A stretch of 64,000 bases of DNA from Lactococcus formosensis (GCF_018403745.1 NZ_BOVP01000004.1:62001-126000); one strand, 5' to 3'. Counted from the first letter of the stretch, positions 24,870 to 34,147 are shown. Numbers and translations are program-made. The notes: generated by a model from the letters alone, not told the origin.

Positions 24870-25221
24870 GCAGTTAAATGTCCTCCTAATTTAAACAAAA
24901 AGAGGCGAAATTATTATCCTAAAATAATAATTTCGCCTCTGTATAATATCAACATAAATCTATGTTATCTGTACGAAAGTTATAACTTTTCCATTATAAC
25001 TTCTATGATAAAAAAATGCAACTGTAAATGTGAATCTCGAATTAAAGAAATACAAGAGAAATACATATGTAATTTAAATACCAAAAACTTAACCTGTATT
25101 TATTACTTAATTATTGATATTTTGAGAAAAAGGAGTTATTATATAGTTGTGTTTACAAACGTAAACAAAATGGATGAGTGAATTTCACTTTCTACAATAG
25201 AAATAAAATGGAGAAGACAGA
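24870..25221. other. Divergent control region of the efflux gene and spx
   Basis: This 352-bp AT-rich gap holds the efflux attenuator, then about 200 bp without recognisable content, and near spx two dyads: TGTTTAC-AAAC-GTAAACA (25150-25167) and AGTGAA-T-TTCACT (about 25177-25189), followed by TACAAT (25193-25198) as probable spx -10. The -35 position is poor, so a regulator probably acts there. Confidence 0.5.
24897..24951 (-). promoter_or_regulatory. Promoter and leader terminator of the DHA2 efflux gene
   Basis: On the - strand TGATATTAT (extended -10, about 24943-24951) is followed almost at once by a 17-bp perfect stem (arms 24924-24940 and 24901-24917, 6-nt loop) and TTTTTGTTT. It lies about 30 nt before the start codon, with no gene upstream on that strand, so it acts as an attenuator. 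Confidence 0.7.
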
Positions 25222-25617
25222 ATGATTAAATTTTACTACACTCCCTCATGTACTAGCTGTCGAAAAGCAAAAGTTTGGTTAGAAAACCACAATCTGGAAT
25301 ACACAGAGCATAACTTATTTGCTGATCCCTTGACAGAAGAGGAGATTGGTGAGTTGTTGGCTAAAACAGAAAATGGCACCGAAGATCTCATTTCAACGCG
25401 TTCACAAGCATTTAAAAATTTAAGCGTTAATGTCGAAGACATGACGATTAAAGAATGGACAAAATTCATCTCACAACATCCAGAACTTCTTCGCCGACCA
25501 CTTTTAGTAAAAGGTCCACAGCTACAAGCTGGATTTAATGAAGATCAATTGCGCAGTTTCTTTTCGAGGGAGTATCGTCAAATTGAATTACAAGAAACAA
25601 AGAGTGCTGTAGCTTAA
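25222..25617 (+). CDS. Spx-family redox regulator
   Basis: A 131-residue ArsC-fold protein that binds the RNA polymerase alpha C-terminal domain and redirects transcription under disulfide stress. It keeps the redox switch CTSC (Cys10, Cys13) and the LLRRPLLVKGPQLQAGFNEDQLRSFF segment with the conserved Arg pair. Lactococci carry several Spx paralogues. It is 44 bp upstream of lactate oxidase in the same direction, so it probably responds to or controls the peroxide-producing genes that follow. Confidence 0.9.
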   Translation: MIKFYYTPSCTSCRKAKVWLENHNLEYTEHNLFADPLTEEEIGELLAKTENGTEDLISTRSQAFKNLSVNVEDMTIKEWTKFISQHPELLRRPLLVKGPQLQAGFNEDQLRSFFSREYRQIELQETKSAVA

Positions 25618-25661
25618 AGTGCTTATCTGAAAAAATAATAGAAAAGAAAGAGGAAATAACC

Positions 25662-26759
25662 ATGTCATATGTTACTAGTAATGATGAACAAAAAGTAGAA
25701 ATCGTAAATATTGCTTCCCTTGAGGGACGTGTAAAAGAGCGTATGGAAGCTCAAGGGAATAAGGGGGCGTTTGGTTATATTCGTGGCGGCGCAGAGGATG
25801 AATGGACAATGCGTGAAAACACGGCTTCCTTTAACACGAAAACAATATCACCTCGAGTACTACGGGGGATTGATTCGGCAAACTTGAGCACTAACATTTT
25901 TGGAATTGAACTTAAGACTCCAATTATTCAAGCTCCAGTTGCTGCACAAGGATTGGCTCATATGGAAGGAGAAGTGGATACAGCTAAAGCCCTGGAAGAA
26001 GTGGGTTCACTTTTCTCTATTTCAACTTATGGCTCAACATCTGTGGAAGATGCAGCCGCAGCTGTTAATGGCGCCCCGCAATTTTTCCAACTTTATATGA
26101 GTAAAGATGACCAATTTAATCAATTTTTGCTTGAAAAAGCTGTGAAATCCGGAGTAAAAGCAATTATCTTAACTGCGGATTCTACATTAGGTGGTTATCG
26201 TGAAGAAGATGTGATTAATCACTTCCAATTTCCACTTCCAATGCCAAATTTGGCAGCTTTTTCTGAATCTGATGGTGTTGGAAAAGGTATTTTTGAAATT
26301 TATGCGGAAGCAAAACAGGGACTTGTCCTATCCGATATCCAAAAAATTAAAAACTGGACAAATCTTCCTGTTATTGTGAAAGGTATCCAAGATCCAGTTG
26401 ATGCGATGGAGGCTATTGCAGCTGGTGCTGATGGTATTTGGGTCTCTAATCACGGAGGTCGCCAACTTGATGGAGGACCAGCTTCCTTTACTGTCCTTCC
26501 AAGAATTGCACAAGTGGTCAATAAACGTGTTCCTATTATTTTTGATAGTGGTGTACGCCGTGGTGAGCATGTTTTCAAAGCTTTAGCCAGTGGAGCGGAT
26601 CTTGTCGCTATTGGTCGTCCCGTACTTTACGGCTTAAATTTAGGTGGTAAGGAAGGTGTTAAATCAGTGTTTGAACATCTTAATAAAGAATTATCGATCA
26701 CTATGCAGTTAGCTGGCGCTAAAGATATTGAAGCTATCAAAGATACTGACTTACTTTAA
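25662..26759 (+). CDS. lctO: L-lactate oxidase (FMN-dependent alpha-hydroxy acid oxidase)
   Basis: A 365-residue FMN enzyme oxidising L-lactate with O2 to pyruvate and H2O2. The TIM-barrel alpha-hydroxy acid oxidase motif SNHGGRQLDGGPAS contains the catalytic His264 and following Arg; GYIRGGAEDEWT, FQLYMSKDD and TADSTLGGYREED match Aerococcus lactate oxidase, whose length (374) is close. No signal or membrane anchor. With pyruvate oxidase just downstream it would turn lactate into acetyl phosphate under aeration, releasing two H2O2. It could instead prefer another 2-hydroxy acid, but lactate is the best guess. Confidence 0.9.
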   Translation: MSYVTSNDEQKVEIVNIASLEGRVKERMEAQGNKGAFGYIRGGAEDEWTMRENTASFNTKTISPRVLRGIDSANLSTNIFGIELKTPIIQAPVAAQGLAHMEGEVDTAKALEEVGSLFSISTYGSTSVEDAAAAVNGAPQFFQLYMSKDDQFNQFLLEKAVKSGVKAIILTADSTLGGYREEDVINHFQFPLPMPNLAAFSESDGVGKGIFEIYAEAKQGLVLSDIQKIKNWTNLPVIVKGIQDPVDAMEAIAAGADGIWVSNHGGRQLDGGPASFTVLPRIAQVVNKRVPIIFDSGVRRGEHVFKALASGADLVAIGRPVLYGLNLGGKEGVKSVFEHLNKELSITMQLAGAKDIEAIKDTDLL

Positions 26760-26853
26760 ATTTGGGTAAGCTAAATCAAAAAGTGTATCGAAAATCCACT
26801 CTCTTAAAAAAGTTATTTTCCGGATATCTTTACCTTTTCAGACTATTTCGTAG

Positions 26854-26888
26854 TATAATTAGTGTATAAGAAAATGAAAAGGCTTTCT
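26854..26888 (+). promoter_or_regulatory. poxB promoter with a possible cre site
   Basis: TATAAT at 26854-26859 is followed by TGAAAAGGCTTTCT (26875-26888), matching the CcpA cre consensus at 12 of 14 positions and centred downstream of the predicted start. Carbon repression of pyruvate oxidase would fit. Confidence 0.4.
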
Positions 26889-26962
26889 CTAGAGAGCAGT
26901 AATTTATCATCTAATTTTCGGTCACTCATATTTTAAGTTTTTAGAAATGAGAGGAAATCGTA

Positions 26963-28756
26963 ATGGTAGAAACAATAAAAGCTGGTGTTGCAGCAGTTAA
27001 AGTTCTTGAAAATTGGGGAGTAAAAGATATTTATGGTCTGCCAGGTGGCTCCATTAATTCTTTGATGGATGCACTCTTAGAAGAAAAAGAGCGTATTCAT
27101 TTTGTGCAGGTCCGTCATGAAGAAGTAGGTGCGATGGCTGCAAGCATGCACGCTAAATTTACAGGACATATCGGTGTAGCCTTCGGTTCTGCAGGACCTG
27201 GCGGAACGCACTTGATGAACGGTTTATATGATGCAAAAGAAGATCATGTTCCTCTGTTGGCAATTGTTGGCCAATTTGGCACCACTGGCATGAATATGGA
27301 TACTTTCCAAGAAATGAATGAAGATCCTATTTATGCTGATGTTTCAGTCTACCATCGTGTGGTCATGACCGCACAATCGCTTCCTCATATTATTGACGAA
27401 GCGATTCGTCAAGCCTACAGCAAAAAAGGTGTGGCTGTAGTTCAACTTCCTGTTGATTTAGGTTGGCAAGAAATCAAAAAAGATTCATGGTTTGATGCAA
27501 GTCAAGCTTATATCCAACCGGAACTTGCTGAACCCAAGCAAGAGGCTATTGAGCAAGCGATGCAAATTTTACAAAATGCTGAACGTCCTGTCATTTTCTC
27601 TGGTATCGGGATGCGTGGCGCAGGGACTGAACTTATGGAGCTTTCAAGAAAAATTAAAGCACCAGTAATGGTTTCCGCACTGGCTATTGATATTGTGGAT
27701 GATGACTTTGAGGCTTTTCTTGGATCGCCTACTCGAGTTTCAAGAAAACCAGCTAATGATGCTATTGCAAACGCAGATACGGTTTTAATGCTGGGAACGA
27801 ATCAACCTTTTATCGATGTTACGAATATGTTTGAACATGTGAAACACGTGATTCAAGTAGATATTGATCCTGCAAAACTAGGCAAACGACAACGGACAGA
27901 ACTCAGCATTTTAGCAGATGCTAAAAAAGTTGTGAAAGCTCTCTCTCAACAAATGAGGGAAAAAGAAGAGACACCTTGGTGGCGTGCTAATGTAAAAAAC
28001 ATTATGAACTGGAAAAGTTATACGCAGACCCTAGAAGAAGATAAAGAAAATCCGTTGAATCTTTATCAGGTCTATCATGCTATTAATAAAGTCGCGAAAA
28101 AGGATGCACTTTTTTCAACTGATGTTGGAGATGTTACGATGACATCTGTTCGTCATTTGCATATGGGTAAAGGTCAACTTTGGCGCACTTCTGGTCTGTT
28201 TGCGACAATGGGTGTTGGGCTTCCAGGTGCGATTGCGGCCAAGTTAGATTTCCCTAATCGTCAAGTGTGGTCACTTTCAGGTGACGGTGCTTTTTCAATG
28301 GTTATGCAAGATTTAGCAACTCAAGCTCAAGAAAAATTACCAATTATTAATGTCGTTTTCTCTAATCAACAGTTTGGTTTTATCAAAGATGAGCAAGAAA
28401 CGACTAATAAAGGTTATCTTGGGGTGGAATTTACTGGGATTGATTTTGCAAAAGTTGCTGAGGCAATGGGCGTTCATGGCTTTACAGTTAACAAAGTCGA
28501 AGAGTTGGACGATGTTTTTGCCCAAGCAATGAAGTTGGTTGAATCAGGCTTACCTGTACTTATTGATGCTAAAATTACGGGTGAAAGTCCTATTCCAGTG
28601 GAACGTCTGCAGCTTGATCCTAAACACTATTCACAAGAAACTATTGATACTTTTAAAGAACGTTTCCATGCTAAAAAATTACAACCTTTTGCTGTTTATA
28701 TGGAGGAAGAAGGTTTAGTTGAGGCAGGAAAGGCGACAGACTTGGGGGGCTTCTAA
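26963..28756 (+). CDS. poxB: Pyruvate oxidase
   Basis: A 597-residue ThDP/FAD enzyme: pyruvate + phosphate + O2 to acetyl phosphate + CO2 + H2O2. Domains in order are the PYR domain (about 1-180, with catalytic Glu in VQVRHEEVGAMAAS), the FAD domain (about 190-340) and the PP domain with the ThDP/Mg motif SGDGAFSMVMQDLATQAQEKLPIINVVFSN. Length and the conserved FGSAGPGGTHLMNG closely follow lactobacillal and streptococcal (SpxB) enzymes. Acetolactate synthase is excluded by overall similarity to the oxidases. It forms a transcription unit with the small Fe-S and GNAT genes. Confidence 0.93.
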   Translation: MVETIKAGVAAVKVLENWGVKDIYGLPGGSINSLMDALLEEKERIHFVQVRHEEVGAMAASMHAKFTGHIGVAFGSAGPGGTHLMNGLYDAKEDHVPLLAIVGQFGTTGMNMDTFQEMNEDPIYADVSVYHRVVMTAQSLPHIIDEAIRQAYSKKGVAVVQLPVDLGWQEIKKDSWFDASQAYIQPELAEPKQEAIEQAMQILQNAERPVIFSGIGMRGAGTELMELSRKIKAPVMVSALAIDIVDDDFEAFLGSPTRVSRKPANDAIANADTVLMLGTNQPFIDVTNMFEHVKHVIQVDIDPAKLGKRQRTELSILADAKKVVKALSQQMREKEETPWWRANVKNIMNWKSYTQTLEEDKENPLNLYQVYHAINKVAKKDALFSTDVGDVTMTSVRHLHMGKGQLWRTSGLFATMGVGLPGAIAAKLDFPNRQVWSLSGDGAFSMVMQDLATQAQEKLPIINVVFSNQQFGFIKDEQETTNKGYLGVEFTGIDFAKVAEAMGVHGFTVNKVEELDDVFAQAMKLVESGLPVLIDAKITGESPIPVERLQLDPKHYSQETIDTFKERFHAKKLQPFAVYMEEEGLVEAGKATDLGGF

Positions 28757-28779
28757 TCACATTAAGGGGTGAAAATGAA

Positions 28780-29040
28780 ATGGACAATTCAAAAATTAAC
28801 AATCAAGCAACAACTGATGAAAACTTGGAGCAAGCAGGTTACCGACGTTATCGTGGGAAGGAAATGGATATCTATTATAATGCTCAAATTTGTGAGCATG
28901 CAGGAGAATGCGTACGTGGTAATGCAGCTGTCTGGGAAGTGGGGCGTAGACCATGGATTATCCCAGATAATGGAGAAAAAATTGACAATCAAGCGATTAT
29001 CAATCGTTGTCCATCTGGAGCACTAAAATTTATCAAGTAA
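28780..29040 (+). CDS. YjdI-type divergent (4Fe-4S) mono-cluster protein
   Basis: An 86-residue protein of the Fer4_19/YjdI type: YRRYRGKEMDIYYNAQICEHAGECVRGN...INRCPSGAL. The three cysteines (CxxxxxC and CPSGA) and the nearby His could hold an Fe-S cluster. The function of the family is not settled. ATG at 28780 is chosen because AAGGGG lies 10 nt upstream. It follows poxB by 23 bp and precedes a YjdJ-type GNAT; yjdI and yjdJ are also neighbours in E. coli, so they are a conserved pair. Confidence 0.85.
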   Translation: MDNSKINNQATTDENLEQAGYRRYRGKEMDIYYNAQICEHAGECVRGNAAVWEVGRRPWIIPDNGEKIDNQAIINRCPSGALKFIK

Positions 29041-29058
29041 AAAGGAAAGAGGAATACT

Positions 29059-29331
29059 ATGAAAACTGTTGAGGAAGACAACAACATTATCTTGTACAAT
29101 GACAATAATGAACGCATCGGAGAGATGACATATATGAAAATGGGCAACAATATTGTTATCACTCATACAGGTGTGGCTATTGAATACCGAGGTCAAGGTC
29201 TCGCTCAGTTGCTTTTAAAGGCAGGAATTGAGAAAGCACGTAAAGAAGACCTCAAACTTCAAGCGACTTGTCCTTATGCAGCAAAGTATTTTAGAGCGCA
29301 CAAAGAAGAATTACAGGACATTTTAAAATAG
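29059..29331 (+). CDS. Small YjdJ-type GNAT acetyltransferase
   Basis: A 90-residue GNAT of the short YjdJ type: beta strands, then the acetyl-CoA loop VAIEYRGQGLAQLLLKAGIEKAR and TCPYAAKYFRAHKE at the end, the usual hallmark. Substrate unknown. It sits 18 bp after the Fe-S protein gene with a good AAGGAAAGAGG site, so the two are very likely co-translated. Confidence 0.88.
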   Translation: MKTVEEDNNIILYNDNNERIGEMTYMKMGNNIVITHTGVAIEYRGQGLAQLLLKAGIEKARKEDLKLQATCPYAAKYFRAHKEELQDILK

Positions 29332-29408
29332 GCAAAGCGAGTCAAGACAGTAGCGTTTTGGCTCTTTTCCTATTATGATGGACTTAAGAGAAAGTTGGAG
29401 GAGCAGAT

Positions 29409-30731
29409 ATGGAAAAATATGACTATATTATTGTCGGTGCAGGACCTGGAGGAAATGCACTAGCTTATGCACTCAAAGAGCAAGGAGCATCTGTCCTAAT
29501 TGCGGAAAAGGATAAATGGGGCGGAACCTGTCCGAACTATGGTTGTGATCCCACAAAGATTATGATGGCACTTGTCGAGGCAAAGTACAGAGCAGAAAAT
29601 CTCGTATCCGCTGGTTTACACGGTAATCTTAGAATTGATTGGCAAGAGATGCTAGCTCGAAAAAGAGCATATAGTGATGCCATTCCTTCAAGCACTAAAC
29701 AAGGATTGAAAAGCGCAGGCATTGAAAATGTTTATGGCTCAGCAAGTTTTCAGACCGATGGACATCTAGATGTCGGGGGTAAGGCATACTTTGCGGATAA
29801 CTATATCCTAGCAACTGGTGCACGACCAAGGGTTTTGGATATTCCTGGTAATGAGTATTTACTGACTTCCAATGACTTCTTAGAGCTAGAGGAGCTTCCC
29901 AAACGTCTTGTTTTCCTAGGTTCAGGTTATGTCTCACTTGAATTAGCGCAAATCGCTAATGCAGCGGGATCTGAGGTTTCTATCCTTACACATGGTGCAC
30001 TAAAAATTAGAGGTTTTGCTGACGATTTTGCAACTTCTTATATTAAGCAATTACAAAAAGAAGGCATTACCTTTATCGACAACTTCTCTCCTGAAAGGCT
30101 TGAACAAACTGAATCAGGAATAGTAATCATTAGTGAAAACAATCGCAAAGCCACCGCTGATGGTGTTATTTCAGCAGTCGGACGTATTTCCAATATTGAA
30201 GACCTAAATCTGGACGCTGTTGGGGTAAAAACAACGCCTAAAGGTATCTTAGTCAATGAATTTTTACAAACTAATAATCCAAATATATATGCTATCGGAG
30301 ATGCTTTAGATAAAAAGCAACCCAAACTAACCCCTGTTTCCGGTTTTGAGGCCAGATACCTTGCACGTTATTTTACACAGGATGGTCAAATTGAAGGTAT
30401 CCAATATCCGGCCATTCCTACCGTTATTTTTGGATCCAGCAAGCTCGCCCAAATCGGTCAAACCCAAATTCTTGATAAAGAAAATGAGAAAAAGATAGAT
30501 ATGACGGGTTGGTACACCTATAAGCGCATAGCTGACCCTCTTTCAAAAATTAATGTTATTGTAAATGATAAAAATGAAATTCTTGGAGCAACACTGCTTT
30601 CGACCGTGGCAGAAGAACTTGTAAATATCTTGAATTTCTGCATTAATCAAGCTATTAATTTGGACAAATTTCAAAATATGATCATGGCTTATCCCACAAT
30701 TGCCAGTGATTTATTCTATCTTTATGACTAA
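29409..30731 (+). CDS. FAD-dependent pyridine nucleotide-disulfide oxidoreductase
   Basis: A 440-residue class I flavin disulfide reductase. FAD site YIIVGAGPGGNALAYAL at the N-terminus; redox-active pair in WGGTCPNYGCDP (about Cys41 and Cys46); NAD(P) site FLGSGYVSLELAQIA; second FAD contact NIYAIGDAL; C-terminal dimer domain with AYPTIASDL. In glutathione reductase and lipoamide dehydrogenase that last segment has a catalytic His-x-His-Pro; here it reads Ala-Tyr-Pro, as in a group of firmicute relatives. Substrate unknown: glutathione reductase, CoA-disulfide reductase or a similar role. Own Shine-Dalgarno GGAGGAG. Confidence 0.85.
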   Translation: MEKYDYIIVGAGPGGNALAYALKEQGASVLIAEKDKWGGTCPNYGCDPTKIMMALVEAKYRAENLVSAGLHGNLRIDWQEMLARKRAYSDAIPSSTKQGLKSAGIENVYGSASFQTDGHLDVGGKAYFADNYILATGARPRVLDIPGNEYLLTSNDFLELEELPKRLVFLGSGYVSLELAQIANAAGSEVSILTHGALKIRGFADDFATSYIKQLQKEGITFIDNFSPERLEQTESGIVIISENNRKATADGVISAVGRISNIEDLNLDAVGVKTTPKGILVNEFLQTNNPNIYAIGDALDKKQPKLTPVSGFEARYLARYFTQDGQIEGIQYPAIPTVIFGSSKLAQIGQTQILDKENEKKIDMTGWYTYKRIADPLSKINVIVNDKNEILGATLLSTVAEELVNILNFCINQAINLDKFQNMIMAYPTIASDLFYLYD

Positions 30732-30737
30732 AAAGCA

Positions 30738-30766
30738 GAAAGAGCCAAGCCTGAGGCTCTTTTTTG
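30738..30766 (+). terminator. Terminator after the disulfide reductase
   Basis: AAAGAGCC/GGCTCTTT stem and T6. Confidence 0.85.
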
Positions 30767-30803
30767 TGTTTTTTTAATTAATCTAATAAATTTTAGTTTA
30801 TAC

Positions 30804-30861
30804 TTGACATATTTACAGCAAGCGATTACAATAGTTAAGTAATATGTGAGAACGTTTCCAC
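30804..30861 (+). promoter_or_regulatory. rbs promoter and LacI-type operator
   Basis: TTGACA (30804-30809), 17-bp spacer, TACAAT (30827-30832). GTGAGAACGTTTCCAC (30846-30861), an imperfect palindrome centred on ACGT typical of LacI-family sites, lies just after the predicted start, so RbsR would autoregulate by blocking elongation or initiation; CcpA could share the site. Confidence 0.75.
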
Positions 30862-30882
30862 ATTATGTCACAAGGAGGTCTA

Positions 30883-31875
30883 TTGGCTACAATCAAACAG
30901 GTTGCCTCGAAAGCTGGTGTATCCGTGTCCACTGTCTCAAGATATATCACACACAAAGGATATGTTAGCTCAGAAGCAGAAGTAAAGATAAAAAAAGCGA
31001 TTCAGGACCTGAATTACTCACCTAACATCTCGGCTCAGTCTCTTAAGAGTAAAAAAAGTAACCTGGTTGGCCTTTTATTACCAGATATCTCCAATCCATT
31101 CTTTCCAATGTTGGCGAAAGGAGTGGAAGAATTTCTTAGAGAAAAAGGCTACCAACTGATTTTAGGGAATGTTAATGAAGATCGTGAAATCATTAAATCC
31201 TATCTTCAGTTTTTAGTTCAAAGCAATGCTGCTGGTGTAATCACAACGGTTGACTTTAAGGAAGAGTTTCCTGAGTTTGATTTACCAGCAGTAACCGTAG
31301 ATCGCGTAGGTAAGAAAAGCGAATTTGGTGTCTTTGCGGACAACAGTCAAGGGGGTTTTCTAGCTGCCAAGGCTGTAGTAGAAGCAGGTGCGCAGCATAT
31401 CGCAGTTGTTCGAGGTCCATTGACAACCGATAATACGAATGAACGCTTTAGTTCAAGTATTACCTACTTAAATCAAGCAGATGTGAACTATCAAGTTTTT
31501 CAAAGTATGAGTTATGATTTTTCAGAAATCCAAGCGGAAGCAGAAGAACTTCTAAAAGGGAAAGGAAGATTTGATACGATTATTTTGCCTTCTGATGTTC
31601 ATGCAGTTGCATATATGCAGGAGATCCATCGACTAAATAAACATATTCCTGAAGATATCCAGCTGATTGGTTATGATGATATTTTGATGAGCAAATACGT
31701 TTCCCCCGCTCTTTCAACAATTCATCAACCCGCTTATGAAATGGGACACGAGGCAGCTCAATTAATTTATAAGCTGGCAAATAATCAGTCGATTGACCAA
31801 AAACAGATTAAACTTAAAGTTTTTTATGTTGAACGTGGCAGTACAAGAAAAATAAAGGAGAACGAAAATGAATAA
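30883..31875 (+). CDS. rbsR: Ribose operon repressor RbsR (LacI family)
   Basis: A 330-residue LacI-family regulator: helix-turn-helix ATIKQVASKAGVSVSTVSRYI at the extreme N-terminus, hinge helix SAQSLKSKKSNLVG, and a periplasmic-binding-protein-like effector domain. TTG at 30883 is taken as start because AAGGAGG lies 5 nt upstream and the protein then begins with the canonical MATIKQVA; an in-frame ATG at 30865 would add six unlikely residues. It heads the ribose operon and overlaps rbsK by 8 bp. Confidence 0.92.
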   Translation: MATIKQVASKAGVSVSTVSRYITHKGYVSSEAEVKIKKAIQDLNYSPNISAQSLKSKKSNLVGLLLPDISNPFFPMLAKGVEEFLREKGYQLILGNVNEDREIIKSYLQFLVQSNAAGVITTVDFKEEFPEFDLPAVTVDRVGKKSEFGVFADNSQGGFLAAKAVVEAGAQHIAVVRGPLTTDNTNERFSSSITYLNQADVNYQVFQSMSYDFSEIQAEAEELLKGKGRFDTIILPSDVHAVAYMQEIHRLNKHIPEDIQLIGYDDILMSKYVSPALSTIHQPAYEMGHEAAQLIYKLANNQSIDQKQIKLKVFYVERGSTRKIKENENE

Positions 31876-32776
31876 GATTACAATTATTGGAAGTATCAAT
31901 TTGGATACAACTTTGAGAGTAAGCAACATGCCGAAACCAGGTGAGACTTTACATGCAAAAGAACATTTTACTGCCGGTGGCGGTAAAGGTGCTAACCAAG
32001 CGGTAGCAGCAAAGCGTTCTGGCGCTGATACTTTCTTTATTGGCGCTATTGGTAAAGATGGTGCTGGGCAAATGATGCGTGAGCTTTTAGAGTATGAAGA
32101 TATTGATACATCTGCTGTTCAACTTTTAGAAAGCCAGTCGACCGGCCAAGCCTTTATTACTGTGGATGATTCTGGAGAAAACAGCATTATGATTTTCTCA
32201 GGAGCAAATAATGCATTTACGCCTGATCACGTTGAAAACTCAAAACATATTATTACAAATAGCGACTTTTTGATTGCACAATTTGAAAGCTCCCTTGACA
32301 GTACAGTTACTGCCTTTAAGCTTGCTAAAGAAAATGATGTTAGAACTATTCTCAATCCCGCACCTGCGAGAACGGATATTCCACAAGAGCTCTTAGCTAC
32401 AACCGATATCATTGTTCCCAATGAAACTGAAGCTGAACTTATAACAGGCATTAAAGTAGAAGACAATGATAGTCTAAAAGCTGCTGCAGATTATTTCCAT
32501 AATCTTGGTATTGAAGCCGTAATCATTACCTTAGGAAGCAAAGGGGCTTACTACGATATCAAAGATGGCACAGCTGGTATTATTCCAGCCTTCAAGGTAG
32601 CAGCTGTTGATACAACAGCTGCAGGTGATACTTTCATAGGTGCCTTAAGTACCGTCCTAAAAGCAGATTTCAGTAATATTGAGGATGCTATTATTTATGG
32701 TAGCAAAGCTTCTTCCCTTACTGTACAAAGATACGGTGCACAACCTTCAATTCCCTACAAAAATGAACTGGATTAG
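31868..32776 (+). CDS. rbsK: Ribokinase
   Basis: A 302-residue PfkB-family kinase making ribose 5-phosphate from ribose and ATP. Substrate motif [17 protein letters not shown] at about 38-54, nucleotide and anion-hole motif [14 protein letters not shown] near 249-262 with the catalytic Asp. Full length. Overlaps rbsR and is 11 bp before rbsD, hence part of one operon. Confidence 0.95.
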   Translation: MNKITIIGSINLDTTLRVSNMPKPGETLHAKEHFTAGGGKGANQAVAAKRSGADTFFIGAIGKDGAGQMMRELLEYEDIDTSAVQLLESQSTGQAFITVDDSGENSIMIFSGANNAFTPDHVENSKHIITNSDFLIAQFESSLDSTVTAFKLAKENDVRTILNPAPARTDIPQELLATTDIIVPNETEAELITGIKVEDNDSLKAAADYFHNLGIEAVIITLGSKGAYYDIKDGTAGIIPAFKVAAVDTTAAGDTFIGALSTVLKADFSNIEDAIIYGSKASSLTVQRYGAQPSIPYKNELD

Positions 32777-32787
32777 GAGTATTTCAA

Positions 32788-33183
32788 ATGAAAAAAACAA
32801 AAGTTATAAATTCTGATATTTCACGTGTCATTGCTCAAATGGGCCATTTTGACAAACTCAGCATTGGTGATGCTGGGATGCCAGTACCGAAAGGGACTGA
32901 AAAAATTGATTTGGCTGTAGATAACGGTATTCCAAGCTTTATGGATGTGTTAAATAACGTTTTAGAAGAACTTGAAGTTCAAAAAATCTACCTTGCTGAA
33001 GAGATAAAAGAAAATAACCCAACAGTTTTAGCTCAAATCATCGATCGTTTACCTGATACACCGGTCGAATTTATTCCGCATAACGATATGAAGGCAGAGT
33101 TGAATAATTGTCATGCCTTTATTCGTACAGGGGAAATGACACCTTACGCAAATATCTTACTAGAAAGTAACGTCGTATTTTAA
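32788..33183 (+). CDS. rbsD: D-ribose pyranase
   Basis: A 131-residue RbsD that converts beta-pyranose to furanose ribose for RbsK. Signatures [19 protein letters not shown] with the catalytic His20, and the C-terminal [19 protein letters not shown]. Between ribokinase and the permease in the ribose operon. Confidence 0.95.
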   Translation: MKKTKVINSDISRVIAQMGHFDKLSIGDAGMPVPKGTEKIDLAVDNGIPSFMDVLNNVLEELEVQKIYLAEEIKENNPTVLAQIIDRLPDTPVEFIPHNDMKAELNNCHAFIRTGEMTPYANILLESNVVF

Positions 33184-33208
33184 AGACAAATAGGAGAAAA
33201 ACAAAAAC

Positions 33209-34096
33209 ATGAATACAACAGCACTATTAATTGGCCTTGGCCCGCTTCTTGGTTGGGGGCTTTACCCAACAATCGTTTCAAAAATTGGTGGGAAACCCGT
33301 CAACCAAATTCTTGGTTCAACTTTAGGTACTCTAATTTTTGCCCTAGTTTTTTCAATGTCACAAGGCATTCATTTAGCTTCAGGCATGGATTTATTCCTC
33401 GGTATTTTATCTGGTATCGGTTGGGCAGCAGGACAAATCGTTACTTTCTACTGCTTTAGTTTGATTGGTTCTTCTAAAGTAATGCCAATTACTACAGCTT
33501 TCCAACTCTTAGCTGCTTCACTTTGGGGTGTCGTTGCTCTGGGAAACTGGCCTGGTGTAAGTGCAAAAATTTTGGGGGCTTTCTCTCTTATTCTTATTAT
33601 CTTTGGTGCGAGCTTGACTGTTTGGTCTGAAGAAAAAACACCAGCAAGTACAGGTCTTTTGAGAAAAGTAGTTATTTTCTTAGCTATTGGTGCTATTGGT
33701 TATTGGGGCTACTCTGCTGCGCCTCAAGCAAGTAATTTGTCAGGTCAAGAAGCTTTTCTCCCACAAGCCATTGGTATGCTTTTGACCGCTCTTATTTACA
33801 GTATAGTTATCTCTTTCAAAGAGAAGACAAAAATGGCAATCTTTGAAAGTGTATCATACAAACATATTATCTCAGGTTTCTTCTTTGCTTTTGCAGCTTT
33901 AACTTATCTTATCTCTGCTCAACCTGATATGAATGGCTTGGCAACTGGATTTATTCTCTCTCAAACATCTGTTGTTTTAGCAACATTGACAGGTATCTGG
34001 TTCTTAAACCAAAGAAAAACAAAAAAAGAAATGCTTTTAACCATTATTGGGTTGGTCTTAATCATTATTGCAGCCTCAATAACTGTTACTATCTAA
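33209..34096 (+). CDS. rbsU: RbsU/GlcU-type ribose permease
   Basis: A 295-residue membrane protein with ten helices of the glucose/ribose porter (GRP) drug/metabolite transporter superfamily. It starts directly with helix 1 (LIGLGPLLGWGLYPTIVSKIGG) and contains GWAAGQIVTFYCFSLIGSSKVMPIT. It replaces the ABC system RbsABC found in Bacillus and in L. lactis; the same RbsU arrangement occurs in lactobacilli and staphylococci. Last gene of the operon. Confidence 0.9.
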   Translation: MNTTALLIGLGPLLGWGLYPTIVSKIGGKPVNQILGSTLGTLIFALVFSMSQGIHLASGMDLFLGILSGIGWAAGQIVTFYCFSLIGSSKVMPITTAFQLLAASLWGVVALGNWPGVSAKILGAFSLILIIFGASLTVWSEEKTPASTGLLRKVVIFLAIGAIGYWGYSAAPQASNLSGQEAFLPQAIGMLLTALIYSIVISFKEKTKMAIFESVSYKHIISGFFFAFAALTYLISAQPDMNGLATGFILSQTSVVLATLTGIWFLNQRKTKKEMLLTIIGLVLIIIAASITVTI

Positions 34097-34098
34097 AG

Positions 34099-34128
34099 AA
34101 AAATACAGCGGTAAAGGCTGTATTTTTT
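34099..34128 (+). terminator. Terminator of the ribose operon
   Basis: AAATACAGC/GGCTGTATTT stem and T's. Confidence 0.88.
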
Positions 34129-34138
34129 ATATTAAGAT

Positions 34139-34147
34139 ATGCTATAC
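34139..34147 (+). promoter_or_regulatory. Extended -10 promoter of the rsgA-type gene
   Basis: TGCTATACT, with AAGGAG of the leader peptide following at about 34161. Confidence 0.5.

Noticed and set aside
24846-25181. 111-codon + strand frame in the efflux/spx gap
   Set aside because: It runs through the leader-terminator palindrome and low-complexity AT sequence, without a ribosome-binding site or recognisable domain.
29334-29369. Terminator between the small GNAT and the disulfide reductase genes
   Set aside because: Pairing of AAAGCGAGTC with GGCTCTTTT is interrupted and has a long loop; too weak to list as a feature.
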